Positions 36,858-46,450 of a DNA stretch of 64,000 nucleotides are shown piece by piece. Positions within the stretch are counted from its first letter, which is position 1, and each line of letters starts with the position of its first letter. The position numbers and the translations under genes were made by a program. Location of the stretch: positions 682,001-746,000 of the forward strand of contig NZ_FNSV01000005.1 in the NCBI RefSeq assembly GCF_900105905.1, in the 5' to 3' direction. The notes under the pieces were generated by a model. The model searched no databases. It saw nothing but the letters and a program-made list of their open reading frames with translations, and had not been told where the DNA came from. The DNA comes from Rhodococcus koreensis. GTDB lineage: Bacteria > Actinomycetota > Actinomycetes > Mycobacteriales > Mycobacteriaceae.

Positions 36858-37961
36858 TCAGCGGTCGATCAGCGCCAGTAGCTCGTCCACCGCCGCCGAG
36901 GCCCCATCGGTGGCTCGGATCCGGGCGCCGAGCGTGGCGGCGGCCGTCCGGTAGGTGTCCACCTGGAGGAGTTCGTCGAGGGCATCGCGAATCTGACGGG
37001 GGGTTGCCGTCTTGCGGAGCACTTTCCCGGCTTTCGCCGCGGCCACCTTCTTGCCGATCGTCGGTTGGTCGGTCAGCGCGGACATGGGCAGGATCAGCAT
37101 CGGCAGGCCGTGCGCGAGGGCTCGAAAGGTGGTTCCGTGCCCACCGTGCCCGACCACGGCCGAGCACGTCGGCATCAGTTCGCTGTGCGGAATGTACCGG
37201 TGGACGGTGGCATTCGCGGGTGCACGCAAGCTCGCGGGATCGAGGGCGGGTCCAGTCGTCACCACCAGTTCGACGTTCATGCCCTCGGCGGCGTCGAGGA
37301 TGTTCTGCAGGACCCGGTGCTGGCCCGGGAGGCCGCCCGTGCTGAGGCTGGCCAGCACCCGCGGCGGAGTTGAGCCTATCGCCGGCCTCTTGGCATCGTG
37401 CACCGGGCCGGTCCACACGAGATTGCCGTCGTGGGGCCGTCCGCCCGCGGGGTCGAGCTCGCGGTCCGAGCACACCAGTGCCAGGTCGGCCTGCCGCCAG
37501 AGTCGGCGCGGTCCCAGTCCCTTGAGTCGCGCGACGATCCCGAAGGGACCGTGTCGGAACATGCCGTCCGCACACCCGAAGAACGCGGGGAACAGGGCGA
37601 CGTGGCGCAGGCCGGCGCGCGCCGCCGCGTCGAGCGCATTGAACAGCATGCAGTCGATGATCACGAGGTCGGTCGGGTCCTCTCTCACCGCGTCGAGGAG
37701 GTCCTGCCCGATCCCGGGGTTCGTCATCACCGCGAGCAGCGTGGTGGCGAGGTCCCAGGTGCCGTGGTCTTCGTGCGGGGTCCATGGGGGTGAGTTTCGG
37801 TAGGCGCGGAATTCCAGTCCGGCCTCCTCGACGGCCATGCGCTGTGCCTCGTGATCGAGGACGCGAACGCGGTTTCCGCGGCGGCGGAGCTCTCGCCCTA
37901 GTCTCAACGTGAGCGGCACGTTTCCGCCGGCGTCGAACATGACGATCAGAATGTCGGGCAT
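36858..37961 (-). CDS. GT1-family glycosyltransferase
   Basis: 367 residues from ATG 37961 (GAGG upstream). GT-B fold: an N-terminal acceptor domain starting ILIVMFDAGGNVPLTLRLGRELRRRGNRV, and a C-terminal nucleotide-sugar domain with VHRYIPHSELMPTCSAVVGHGGHGTTFRALAHGLPMLILPM. The HGGHGTT element binds the diphosphate of the donor, as in macrolide and glycolipid transferases. It probably glycosylates a small molecule made by the neighbouring enzymes. Head to tail with the ester cyclase-like gene. Confidence 0.8.
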   Translation of the reverse strand: MPDILIVMFDAGGNVPLTLRLGRELRRRGNRVRVLDHEAQRMAVEEAGLEFRAYRNSPPWTPHEDHGTWDLATTLLAVMTNPGIGQDLLDAVREDPTDLVIIDCMLFNALDAAARAGLRHVALFPAFFGCADGMFRHGPFGIVARLKGLGPRRLWRQADLALVCSDRELDPAGGRPHDGNLVWTGPVHDAKRPAIGSTPPRVLASLSTGGLPGQHRVLQNILDAAEGMNVELVVTTGPALDPASLRAPANATVHRYIPHSELMPTCSAVVGHGGHGTTFRALAHGLPMLILPMSALTDQPTIGKKVAAAKAGKVLRKTATPRQIRDALDELLQVDTYRTAAATLGARIRATDGASAAVDELLALIDR

Positions 37962-38033
37962 GGCACCAACCTCATGAGTCCGGACAATGTGCATCAAGCA
38001 CCCTCGGGGTGCAGGGGTCGTTCCGCGCCGAAG

Positions 38034-38457
38034 TCACGTGTCCCCCGGTGGTGTGATGTGGCCCAGCTGGTTCAGCAGCGTCACCTGGTCGTAGAAGATC
38101 CGGCACGAGAGAGCCTTGTCGTCCGAGCCGTGGCGCATGACCTTCCAGTACGGGACGTCCATTGCCTGGTTTGTCGGCGGGAGGTCGCCGAAGGGGCCGT
38201 CGTTGCGGCCCGTGCCCCGAAACAGCGCCACGAACGAAGTTGGACCCGCCCAGGTACTGGGCGGCGTCGATCCGGGCGCCGGAGAACGCGGTCGTCCACC
38301 CACGCAGCCAGTCCTTGAACTCGGCGGCATCGCGGAGCGTCAGGCCCCGCGGCACGTCCTCGTAGGCGAAGGTGGTGTCGAGGTGTGTGTCTATGGCGTC
38401 GAAGTCACGGTCGTTGAACATGCCATGCAGCACTGTGTGAATGTCACTGTTTCCCAT
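38034..38457 (-). pseudogene. SnoaL-like ester cyclase, frameshifted
   Basis: From ATG 38457: GNSDIHTVLHGMFNDRDFDAIDTHL...LRGWTTAFSGARIDAAQYLGGSNFV, then in a second frame ALFRGTGRNDGPFGDLPPTNQ...VPYWKVMRHG...GRIFYDQV type strands to 38034. One extra T in TTCGTTCGTG (about 38230) separates them. The restored protein of about 140 residues has the NTF2-like cone fold used by SnoaL-type cyclases and hydratases. The GGGA ribosome site is good. Confidence 0.65.
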
Positions 38458-38538
38458 AGGGTCTCCCTTCGGCTTCCTACCAGCGCCGCCGGCGGACCGC
38501 GGTGCCGATACGGGCGACCGGCGCCGAGCGCGCAACGA

Positions 38539-39687
38539 CTACGGACTGTTCAACGGCCGACATCGGTCGTCTCGGCTTCCTGCATCGGCGAACCAGCCGT
38601 CCGGCCCGACCGGTGTGTCGTACCGCGGCAGGTAGTGGGTGAAGAACAGCTGCGCGACGAGTTCCTGGCGGCTGTTCACCCCGATCTTCGCGTAGATGCT
38701 TTTCAGGTGGTCTTGCACCGTGTACGGGCTGACGAACAGTCGGTGCGCGACCTCGACGCGCGTCTGGCCGGCGAGGACGTGGCCGAGTACCTCCGCCTCG
38801 CGTGGTGTGAGTCCGTGGATGGCGGCCAGCAGTGAGATGATCTCCGCGGGTCCCGCCGGCTCCAGGGTGACGACCACCCGCCCCGCCGTGCCGCGGCCGT
38901 CGAGCTTCCCGGCCCGGATGACCACCCATTGACCGTCGAGCGTGCGGGCCCGCGTGACCGCGGCCGCTGCACCCGAGTTGCGCAAGTTCACGGCCGCGAA
39001 CACGGCGGGAAGCATCCGGGTTTCACATTCGCCGCTGATCCGATCGAGGTACGCCACCGCTGGTGCCGTCGCCGACTCGACCTCGTCGTCGGGCCCGACG
39101 ATCACCACGGCAGGCCCACTGGTGACCTCGGCGAGAACCCGGGGTGCTTGCCGGAGCAGCGACAGGCGAAGTCCCTCCCCGATCTCGCGGGCAGCACCGG
39201 CGAGAACCCGAACCTCCTCGCCACTGAACCGCCGTCCGGGGCCGCGCATCACCACCCCGCCGCCCCAGCAGAGCTTGTCGCGCCCGCGAACGACGAACCG
39301 TATCTCGTCTTCCATCCCCATCGGGCCGAGGAGCTCGACGTAGGGCAGTGCTCGATGGAGATCGCCATCGATGGCATCGCGGATCGTCTGGACCCCGACC
39401 GGACTGCGGGCGAGCTTGCCGATGGCGTTCCCGTACGGCGACGGGCCGTATTCCAACCGGGCGGCAGTTTCCATGGCATGGCTCGGCAGGGAGTCGGCGC
39501 CGGTCGTCGTCTGCGACGTGGGCAGCAGGGTCGCCGGATCGACCATCGCAACAATCGCGAAGTCGTAGGGAATTCGAGTGCGGATCGCGTCGAGCACCGC
39601 ATGCCGGAACTCGATACTGTCCGCGGTCCCGAGCGCCGCGTCACGCACACTCGAGCGCAGCGGTTCGGCCCTCCGCACCACGGTCAT
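38539..39687 (-). CDS. LuxR-family transcriptional regulator
   Basis: 382 residues. The N-terminal 170 residues are a sensor region unlike classical autoinducer domains but GAF-like in places (VVRGRDKLCWGGGVVMRGPGRRFSGEEVRVLAGAAREIG). The C-terminal HTH, LTPREAEVLGHVLAGQTRVEVAHRLFVSPYTVQDHLKSIYAKIGVNSRQEL, is complete. It probably controls the flanking cluster; its own broken copy lies at 33785-34136. The start overlaps the upstream gene stop (ATGA). Confidence 0.8.
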   Translation of the reverse strand: MTVVRRAEPLRSSVRDAALGTADSIEFRHAVLDAIRTRIPYDFAIVAMVDPATLLPTSQTTTGADSLPSHAMETAARLEYGPSPYGNAIGKLARSPVGVQTIRDAIDGDLHRALPYVELLGPMGMEDEIRFVVRGRDKLCWGGGVVMRGPGRRFSGEEVRVLAGAAREIGEGLRLSLLRQAPRVLAEVTSGPAVVIVGPDDEVESATAPAVAYLDRISGECETRMLPAVFAAVNLRNSGAAAAVTRARTLDGQWVVIRAGKLDGRGTAGRVVVTLEPAGPAEIISLLAAIHGLTPREAEVLGHVLAGQTRVEVAHRLFVSPYTVQDHLKSIYAKIGVNSRQELVAQLFFTHYLPRYDTPVGPDGWFADAGSRDDRCRPLNSP

Positions 39688-40265
39688 GTCCCCAGTATGT
39701 GCTGGTCAAACCCACGCGCGATACCCCCCAAGCGTGGGATGGTGCGAAGTGCATGACCGCCGCACCGACACGTCGTCGCACATTCGAGTCGACACAATTT
39801 GCGACATTTCGGAGTGTTCCCGCAACCGCGCACACCGGACAGACGGGTGCCTACCCGGGATGCGGTAACCTGCCGGCTGCAGCCCTCCACCCGGCCCGAC
39901 GCCATTGTGGAGCGGGGTGCTGTGCGGATGGTCGAGGAGCGACTCCGGAGGTCAGTCGACGGGTGGCGTCGACACTGGCTCGATGCCGTTCGCCGGTCGA
40001 ACTCGTCGGTGGTCGTCACCGTGGAGTTCACGATGTCGACCTGGTTCGGGTTCGCCCGCTGCGCGATCAGCGTGCGCACGACCGCACCGGCCTCGTCGGG
40101 ATCGTCCGCGATGAGGCTGATGGTGATCGCGGTCCCCTGCTCACCCCGCCCGATCGCGGGATGAAACCCGGCGAGCTGATCGAGACAGTGGTCGAGGTCG
40201 CGCTCGGTGAGCTGGTCGAACCGTTCGGCGAGTTCGATGGTGGCGTTGTACATCCGTCGGGGCAC
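39684..40265 (-). CDS. hypothetical protein coupled to the LuxR gene
   Basis: 193 residues from GTG 40265, which has a very good AAGGAGG. The first 95 residues (YNATIELAERFDQLTERDLDHCLDQLAGFHPAIGRGEQG...ITISLIADDPDEAGAVVRTLIAQR) look like a folded alpha/beta protein. The remaining half is Arg/Cys/Ser-rich and looks like read-through of non-coding DNA, so the gene may have lost its original stop. Function unknown. Confidence 0.5.
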   Translation of the reverse strand: MPRRMYNATIELAERFDQLTERDLDHCLDQLAGFHPAIGRGEQGTAITISLIADDPDEAGAVVRTLIAQRANPNQVDIVNSTVTTTDEFDRRTASSQCRRHPSTDLRSRSSTIRTAPRSTMASGRVEGCSRQVTASRVGTRLSGVRGCGNTPKCRKLCRLECATTCRCGGHALRTIPRLGGIARGFDQHILGT

Positions 40266-40639
40266 GGTGGCCTCCTTCTGCGCGTGTGCGCCCGGGGATT
40301 GCCGGCGTGTTCGTCACGGACGGTAGTCCGATGCCTGTCAAGCGCAAGCGAAACGGGGGCACAGGGCTGTTGCCGGGGGTACCGACCCGGGCAGAGCGGA
40401 TCCTCGCGGTCCCCGCTTTCGCCGCGGCCCATGCTCACCCAGACTCCACGGCCACCGCCGCCGGATCGGTGACCGTGCGCTCGGGGCCACGGCGACCCGC
40501 CACTGACGTACACCCGAAACACCGGCGCCGGGCGCGGGCATGAGTCACACTGGCCTCCGGAAGCACACGGGTTGTCGGGAGACCCCGGCAACGTCGAATA
40601 CATTCTCGCCGAAGGGAAGTCCGCACAGGAGGAGACCCG
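40266..40639. other. intergenic region between divergent genes
   Basis: About 370 bases holding the promoters of the divergent genes at 40265 and 40640. No coding sequence or recognisable operator. Confidence 0.35.
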
Positions 40640-41104
40640 ATGCCCGTTTCACCCCACACCTCATTACAGCACGTCCAGGATCGCACCACCGACCTACGCC
40701 GATGGTTGGATACCGGCGACAACACCGCCGCCCTGACGGCGTATCTGCGCGACGAACCCGTCGACCACCGGTGGCTCACCACCTACCGACGACTCACGCA
40801 CGACCTGCTGCGGGCGGTCGACCACGCCTGCCCGCCCAGGGCACCGCACGTCACGCCGACGCCGAGCGACGGCCGCCGGCCGCCGGCCCGGCGGCCGATG
40901 AACGACGACCAACGCCGAGCGCTCGAGCAGGTCCGCGACACCTGCGCCGTGCTGCACACCTTCCTGACCACCCACCCGAGCGACCGACCCCCAGAACGGG
41001 TCCGATCCGCCACCTTCGAGCAACTCACCGACGACCTCCTCGACGCCGTCACCGCAGCACAGACCGCCGGTGTCCCCGAACACCGCATCTTCGACAGCGT
41101 GTGA
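40640..41104 (+). CDS. small helical hypothetical protein
   Basis: 154 residues, mostly helical (RTTDLRRWLDTGDNTAALTAYLRDEPVDHRWLTTYRRLTHDLLRAV; ATFEQLTDDLLDAVTAAQTAGVPEHRIFDSV). AGGAGGAGA precedes the ATG. The AGVPEHRIFDSV ending matches AGIPEHIIFDTM of the frameshifted gene at 47694-47918, so the two are relatives. Function unknown. Confidence 0.6.
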   Translation: MPVSPHTSLQHVQDRTTDLRRWLDTGDNTAALTAYLRDEPVDHRWLTTYRRLTHDLLRAVDHACPPRAPHVTPTPSDGRRPPARRPMNDDQRRALEQVRDTCAVLHTFLTTHPSDRPPERVRSATFEQLTDDLLDAVTAAQTAGVPEHRIFDSV

Positions 41105-41339
41105 ACCACCGGAATTCCCCCGGAGCGACCCGCTGCACGGCGCGGGCGCCGGCCTCGACCAGCCGACGGCACGAAATGCCCGAAGTTCCTCGAACCGATC
41201 AGTCTCGACGCGGTCGACCACCGTGGTCATGCGGTGAATGCGCTGCGCTGTGGGTCGTCTACAGGCTACGGATGGACGCCGCCGACGCTGAGCACCGCGA
41301 GAAGCTGACTGAACAGCATCAACTGATCGGGTCCCTACG

Positions 41340-41640
41340 CGGCGTACCACCGAGCTCAGCGACGAGATCACCCAGATCCGAGGTGAATCCGACCGTGCCG
41401 CTGCAGCGTCGACCGCCACCATCGGCCGGCTCGAGACGCACCTCGACGAGGCCAGGGCAGCCATTCAAGGCGAGGGGACGCGGGCAGACACTACCCGCGA
41501 CGAACTTTCCACCGCGCGAGAAGATCTCGCTGCCTCACGCACCCAAGCCGAGGTCGCGAGGGAACGGATCGAGGAGCTGCGCGCCGATCTAACCTGCGGC
41601 GAACCCCGAATCACGATGAGATCTTCGATGCCGCGGCCAC
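41340..41640 (+). pseudogene. coiled-coil (KfrA-like) remnant
   Basis: An open stretch encodes LSDEITQIRGESDRAAAASTATIGRLETHLDEARAAIQGEGTRADTTRDELSTAREDLAASRTQAEVARERIEELRADL, a long heptad-repeat coil with alternating Ala/Leu and charged residues, as in plasmid KfrA-type stability proteins. The N-terminal DNA-binding part and a start are not found in frame. It looks like a remnant joined to unrelated sequence after 41600. Confidence 0.4.
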
Positions 41641-42284
41641 ACCTTTCCTGCGCTGCCGCACACGAGGGGTCGGTCGTCGACATTCGCCCTCGAAAAACGC
41701 ACCCGAAGATTCAAAATCTCATCAGAGCGTGGTCGAGGCCACCGATCCTGGTCATGGTGACGGCGCGCCGACCGACCTCCGAATCCCAATCTCGCGGACG
41801 GTTCGGATCGCCTGGAGGGACTCGACGCGTCCTCAAGGGCGGCGGAACAGCAGCGAGCCGAGGCCCTGCCAGGCGATGATTGAGGAAGCCTACAGTCGTG
41901 GGCGTGACGACTGTGGAACTGAACGCGCTGGTAGGTGTTCCGAACGCCGAGCGGTTCACAATGGCCGCTGAGACAGCCTGGCCGCCTGGGCCGTGTCCTA
42001 GCTACGTCGACGCGGGCGACCTGGACGCCTCCGCTGTCGAACGGACACACCTCGAAGGCGCACGGACCACGCTGGGCGATTTGGTCGTATGCGCGGAATC
42101 CCCCGCCTGGGAGCCTGTTCCGCACCGTGATGTAATCCTGGCCACTGGTCCGGGGGCCGCCCAGGATGTTACTCAGGCAACGCGCTCGCGAAATAGCGCC
42201 GACGCCTTCGACGCTGAGAAGCCTGACGCCGCGCCAATCCGTATGAAGGTCCAACATCAGCGGCACTGACGAGATTTTGGAGAG
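41641..42284 (+). other. region without a firmly supported gene
   Basis: About 640 bases. A plus-strand frame at 41880-42269 (VVGVTTVELNALVGVPNAERFTMAAETAWPPGP...) and a minus-strand frame overlapping it are both open. Neither has a good ribosome site or a recognisable fold. One may be a real small gene. Confidence 0.25.
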
Positions 42285-42290
42285 ATGATC

Positions 42291-42585
42291 ATGCCCAGAC
42301 GCAAACCCGTACCGAGGACAGAAGAAGAATCGCAACGAAAGTTGGACGAGTGGTTGCGAATTCTTCAACACGGAACGCCCGAAGCGAAGGCCGACCAACA
42401 GCGGAAGGATCGGGAAGAGCGTGAAGCCTCGGAGAGGAAGTTCGAAGAGGACTTGCTCTCCTGCAGCCGGGAGGAGTTGGGAGAGTGGCGAGCGGAGATC
42501 GTCGCCCGACGTGACGAACCGCAGGAATCGACCGAAATCAGTATCGAATCCCGGCGCCGGATCAAGACGCACTGCACTGCGCTAA
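42291..42585 (+). pseudogene. charged coiled-coil hypothetical gene, 5' part, interrupted by IS1380
   Basis: About 98 codons from ATG 42291 (42285 is an alternative), behind GGAGAG: RTEEESQRKLDEWLRILQHGTPEAKADQQRKDREEREASERKFEEDLLS..., highly charged and helical. The IS1380 insertion at 42586 breaks it. Joining 42585 to 46451 across the CTAA duplication restores one frame (CTA ATC TCC CGG ATC GAT) and a protein of about 145 residues ending KKDFE. Confidence 0.75.
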
Positions 42586-42706
42586 CCTGAATTTTTCGTG
42601 TGGGAGCGATGGATCAGAGTGTGCGCATAAGCGAAAGTGCCTGTCCTGCACGGCATAATGGGACTTCTCTACGGTTCCACAATGCCGACGGGAAGGCACT
42701 TCGCAG

Positions 42707-43657
42707 GTGAAGAGTATCGCAGCGGGTCCACGGGTGAAAGTATCGGCCGACGGACGGGGCGTGGTGTCGCATGCCGGTGTGGGGATGCTGCGGGAAGTGG
42801 CGGATCTGACGGGGCTGTCCACGCAGGTCACGGCGGTATTGGCCGATACCTACCGCGGGAAATGGGCGTATGCGCCGGGTTCGGTGTTCGCCGACCTGGT
42901 CGCCGCGGTGGCGGACGGTGCCGACTGTGTGGACGTCGCAGCACGAAGTTGTGCCGGCCGCATGCATGTGTTCGGCCCGTCGGCGTCGACAACGACGATG
43001 TGGCGGCTGGTCGATGAGCGTATCGATGCCGCCCACCTGCCCGGGATCCGCGCCGCGCGAGCACAGGCCCGGGAGCAGGCGTGGGAAGCAGGGGCCGCCC
43101 CTACCGCCGCGGAGTGGTTACGCATCGACGTCGATGCCACCATCACCCTCGACCATTCCGAGGGCAAGGAGAACGCGGCTGCTACCTGGAAGAAGACCTA
43201 TGGTTATCACCCACTGCTGGCCTTTCTGGACCGGCCCGACATCGCCGGCGGTGAGGCGTTGGCCGGGTTGCTCCGTCCGGGGAATGCGGGAAGCAACACC
43301 GCAGCCGACCACGTCACCGTCCTCGGGTGGGCACTCGAATCGCTGCCACCGGCGTATCGGCCCGATCCGACCGACCCCGCCGGGCAGAAGATTCTGGTGC
43401 GCAGCGACTCGGCCGGGGCGACCCACGGATTCGCCGACGCCTGCCGCGTCGCCGGGGTGGGGTTCTCCTTCGGCTTCGCCGTCGACGACCGTGTCCGCGA
43501 GGCCACCGAAACCCTCAACGCGAAGGCGGCGTGGATGCCGGCGATCGACTCCGACGGCGAAATCCGCGACGGCGCATGGGTCGCCGAGGCCACCGGCCTG
43601 GTCGGCCTCGATGCCTGGCCGGAAGGAACCCGATTGATCCTGCGCAAGGAACGCCCC
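42707..43657 (+). CDS. IS1380 transposase, exon 1
   Basis: 317 codons, the first two thirds of a DDE transposase: GVVSHAGVGMLREVADLTGLSTQVTAVL at the start, IDVDATITLDHSEGKENAAATWKKTYGYHPLLAFLD around the first catalytic Asp, and QKILVRSDSAGATHGFADACR around the second. It ends exactly on a codon boundary after RKERP. Joined to 45831-46277 it makes a 465-residue protein, the family's normal size. Confidence 0.85.
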
Positions 43658-44244
43658 GTGCGCCGTGAGGCGCTGTTGATTCGAATGGAGGTGAAAGACC
43701 TGCATCGCCGATCCTGTCGCAGCAGGACGGTGGAGCTGAGGGCAGCCTGATCCGGGTGGTGCCGGGGAGGGCGGGAAGCAGCCCTGACAAAGCCGGGACG
43801 TGTCAGCACTGCCAGATGGTGCGGGTCCGGCGAGCGGGACGGAAAGGAGTACGAGAGGAACCGGCGTTTACGTCTCTTCATCTTGCACCGGCTCGAATCT
43901 GGCGGATCTGGGCCGGCAGCGGTGCGCACCCACCGAGTCGTCGGTGGGGAACTCCTGGGTCGGATAGGTCGGCTGGCCGGGAGACCACGGTGAAATTGCT
44001 GCGGGGTAGCCGTGGTGATGCCGCAGGGACAGAGTCGGGCTCCTCCTCCGTCGAGCGAACAACAGTGAACACGGGAACCATCTCGGTCTTACCGACCTAC
44101 GGGCATCCGGTCCGTGGGGACGGTTGGGCGCACCGACCGCCGATCAGGTCGGGATGGGGCGGAGCCGTCGTAGTACTCCGAGCCGGGGAAAGCCCGGCAC
44201 ATGGGGAAGGGCGGCAGCGGTATCGAGAAGGGAAGGAGACTGTA

Positions 44245-45717
44245 ATGCCGAAAGACGCGGCGGTGAACATCGTCGCCCCGGACATCGCGGACCCACCGGG
44301 CCCACGTGCTCGGGTATCGGGGATGCAGGCCAAGCTTCACCATTGGGCGGCGGCCGATTCCGGCCGCAGGTTCGATGACCTGTTCAACTTCGTGCACGAT
44401 CCGGCCACATTGCGTGTGGCGTTCGAACGGGTTGCGGGCAATACCGGCGCGAAGACTCCCGGCGTCGACGGTATGACCGTCGCCGACGTGGAGGCGAGTG
44501 TGGGGATGTCCGGATTTCTGGACGATCTGCGGACTCAGTTGAAGGACGGCTCGTTTCGTCCGCTTCCGGTGCGGGAACGTAAGATTCCCAAACCGGGCGG
44601 CAGCGGGAAAGTCCGGAAGCTGGGGATTCCGACGGTTGCGGATCGGGTCGTTCAGGCGGCGCTGAAGCTGGTGCTGGAACCGATCTTCGAGGCCGACTTC
44701 CTGCCGGTCTCCTATGGGTTTCGGCCGAGGCGGCGGGCGCACGACGCAGTCGCGGAGATTCAGTATTTCGGCACCAAGGGTTATCGCTGGGTGCTGGATG
44801 CCGACATCGAAGCGTGTTTCGATTCGATCGAGCACACGGCTCTTATGGGCCGTGTGCGAGAACGGGTCAAAGACAAGCGTGTGTTGCTGCTGGTCAAGTC
44901 GTTCCTCAAGGCCGGAGTGATGAGCGAAACCGGCCATCACGAGGACAATCCGACCGGCACGCCGCAAGGGGGCATCTTGTCGCCGCTGTTGGCCAACATC
45001 GCCCTGAGCGTGCTCGATGAGCACGTTCACGGGCCGTGGCAACCGGGCGGCGCTATGAGCACCCCGACAGGTCGCGCTCTCCGTCGTAGGAGAGGCCTGC
45101 CGAACTGGCGAATCGTGCGCTACGCGGACGATTTCGTCGTGCTCGTGTTCGGTAGCTGCGACGATGTGAACGACTTGCGCGAAGAGATCGCTGATGTGAT
45201 CGCGCCGTTGGGGCTTCGGTTCTCCGAATCCAAGACCCGAGTGGTGCACATGGGCGAGGGGTTCGACTTTCTCGGGTTCCGCCTCCAGTGGAAACGCAAG
45301 AAAGGGACGGACAAGTGGTACGTCTACGTGTTCATCGCCGACCGGCCCCTCCGGTCGCTGAAGGACAAGATTCGTGCCGTGACGAGCAGGCTGTCGCAGC
45401 AGCCACCCAGGGACGTGCTGATCCGGCTCAACCGGATCATGCGCGGCTGGTCCAATTACTTTCGGTACGCGGTAGCCAAGAGTGTCCTGCAATCCCTCGC
45501 CATCTTCGTGTGGCACAGGATTGCTCGCTGGTGGATACGGCTGCATCGGTGGAGTTGGACAGATCTTCGACGGCACCTCATCGGCCCTCACGGGACGTGG
45601 AAGATGCCGTCGGCGGACGGGGTCGAACTGTTCAATCTCGGCCGGGTACCGACTGCACGATATCGGTACCGCGGCAGTAAGATCCCGAATCCCTGGGCAG
45701 TGGCTAACCACGCTTGA
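44245..45717 (+). CDS. ltrA: group II intron reverse transcriptase/maturase
   Basis: 490 residues. RT domain with GVDGMTV, PVRERKIPKPGGSGKVRKLGIP, YGFRPRRRAHDAV, LDADIEACFDSI, GTPQGGILSPLLANI and the catalytic YADD in VRYADDFVVLV. The maturase X domain follows (RLNRIMRGWSNYFRY). The C terminus (LFNLGRVPTARYRYRGSK) shows no clear H-N-H endonuclease, so it would be an endonuclease-free type. GGAAGGAGA precedes the ATG. The ORF lies in the domain IV position. Confidence 0.9.
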   Translation: MPKDAAVNIVAPDIADPPGPRARVSGMQAKLHHWAAADSGRRFDDLFNFVHDPATLRVAFERVAGNTGAKTPGVDGMTVADVEASVGMSGFLDDLRTQLKDGSFRPLPVRERKIPKPGGSGKVRKLGIPTVADRVVQAALKLVLEPIFEADFLPVSYGFRPRRRAHDAVAEIQYFGTKGYRWVLDADIEACFDSIEHTALMGRVRERVKDKRVLLLVKSFLKAGVMSETGHHEDNPTGTPQGGILSPLLANIALSVLDEHVHGPWQPGGAMSTPTGRALRRRRGLPNWRIVRYADDFVVLVFGSCDDVNDLREEIADVIAPLGLRFSESKTRVVHMGEGFDFLGFRLQWKRKKGTDKWYVYVFIADRPLRSLKDKIRAVTSRLSQQPPRDVLIRLNRIMRGWSNYFRYAVAKSVLQSLAIFVWHRIARWWIRLHRWSWTDLRRHLIGPHGTWKMPSADGVELFNLGRVPTARYRYRGSKIPNPWAVANHA

Positions 45718-45733
45718 TGGCAGAGACCGTGGA

Positions 45734-45767
45734 GAGCCCGGTGCGTGGAAACGCGCACGCCGGGTTC
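45734..45767 (+). ncRNA. group II intron domain V
   Basis: A 34-base hairpin GAGCCCGGTGCGT, loop GGAAAC, GCGCACGCCGGGTTC, with the AGC-type catalytic base and the opposing GTTC, as in bacterial group II domain V. A GNRA-capped hairpin (CCGGTG-GCGA-CACCGG) follows before the 3' splice site as part of domain VI. Confidence 0.8.
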
Positions 45768-45830
45768 GGCGAGCGGCTCGCAGAAACGGGCCGGTGGCGA
45801 CACCGGTACCGCGCTGCGGGCCGACTCAAC

Positions 45831-46277
45831 CACCCGGGGGCACAGCTGCGGTTCACCGATTCCGACGGGCACCGGATCACCGGGTTCATCACCGACACCC
45901 CCGCCGGTGTGGTCCCCGGTGGGCTGGCCGGACTGGAGCTTCGGCACCGTCAGCACGCACGGGTCGAGGACCGGATCCGGCAGGCCAAGGCGACCGGGCT
46001 GCGGAATCTGCCGTGCCACCGCTTCGACGCGAACGCCGCCTGGCTCGAGACCATCCTGGCCGCCACCGACCTGGTCGCCTGGGCGAAGCTGATCGGCTTC
46101 CCCGACCACCCCGATCTGGCCCGCTGCGAGATCGACACCTTCCGCTACCGGGTGCTGCACGTCGCGGCCCGCATCACCCGCGGGGCACGGGCGGTCCGGG
46201 TCCGGATCGATTCGAGTTGGCAATGGGCCCAAGCCATTGCCGCAGCGTGGTGCCGCATCCGGACCGCGTTCACCTGA
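45831..46277 (+). CDS. IS1380 transposase, exon 2
   Basis: 148 codons: HPGAQLRFTDSDGHRITGFITDTP, LELRHRQHARVEDRIRQAKATGLRNLPCHRFDANAAWLE and a C-terminal helical region. The Glu in HARVEDRIR is the third catalytic acid. Without exon 1 and splicing it has no start of its own. Confidence 0.85.
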   Translation, partial: HPGAQLRFTDSDGHRITGFITDTPAGVVPGGLAGLELRHRQHARVEDRIRQAKATGLRNLPCHRFDANAAWLETILAATDLVAWAKLIGFPDHPDLARCEIDTFRYRVLHVAARITRGARAVRVRIDSSWQWAQAIAAAWCRIRTAFT

Positions 46278-46450
46278 CCGCGGCCACCTGCTCCCACGAC
46301 GCACGAAAGGCAACCCCGGCCGGTGGAACCGGGCACCCACCCGAGCGACATCGGGCACGCACTCACACCCACACACCAGAACCAGCCCGCACTATCACAT
46401 CCCAGCCGAAACCTACTCACCTGTCAGGTGGCATGAAAAATTGAGGCTAA

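Larger units (their letters stand above)
43658..45830 (+). mobile_element. group II intron
   Basis: The 5' end is GTGCG at 43658, immediately after codon 317 of the transposase. The 3' end is set by the resumption of transposase coding at 45831 (HPGAQLRFTDSDG), giving ...CTCAAC at the 3' splice site, ending in AC as expected (AY). It contains an RT-maturase ORF and a recognisable domain V. Accurate splicing would restore the transposase reading frame. Confidence 0.85.
42586..46446 (+). mobile_element. IS1380-family insertion sequence carrying a group II intron
   Basis: The ends are imperfect inverted repeats: left CCTGAATTTTTCGTG, right (other strand) CCTCAATTTTTCATG. It is flanked by the 4-base direct repeat CTAA (42582-42585 and 46447-46450), the usual target duplication length for IS1380. 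The transposase gene is split by a 2.17-kb group II intron. The element without the intron is about 1.69 kb, normal for the family. Confidence 0.85.

Noticed and set aside
41589..42572. 327-codon minus-strand frame between the KfrA-like remnant and the IS1380 target gene
   Set aside because: Overlaps the better supported plus-strand gene at 42291, lacks a ribosome site, and its product has no pattern of a folded protein.
44089..45711. 540-codon minus-strand frame in the intron
   Set aside because: Antisense to the reverse transcriptase, whose YADD and RT blocks define the true strand.
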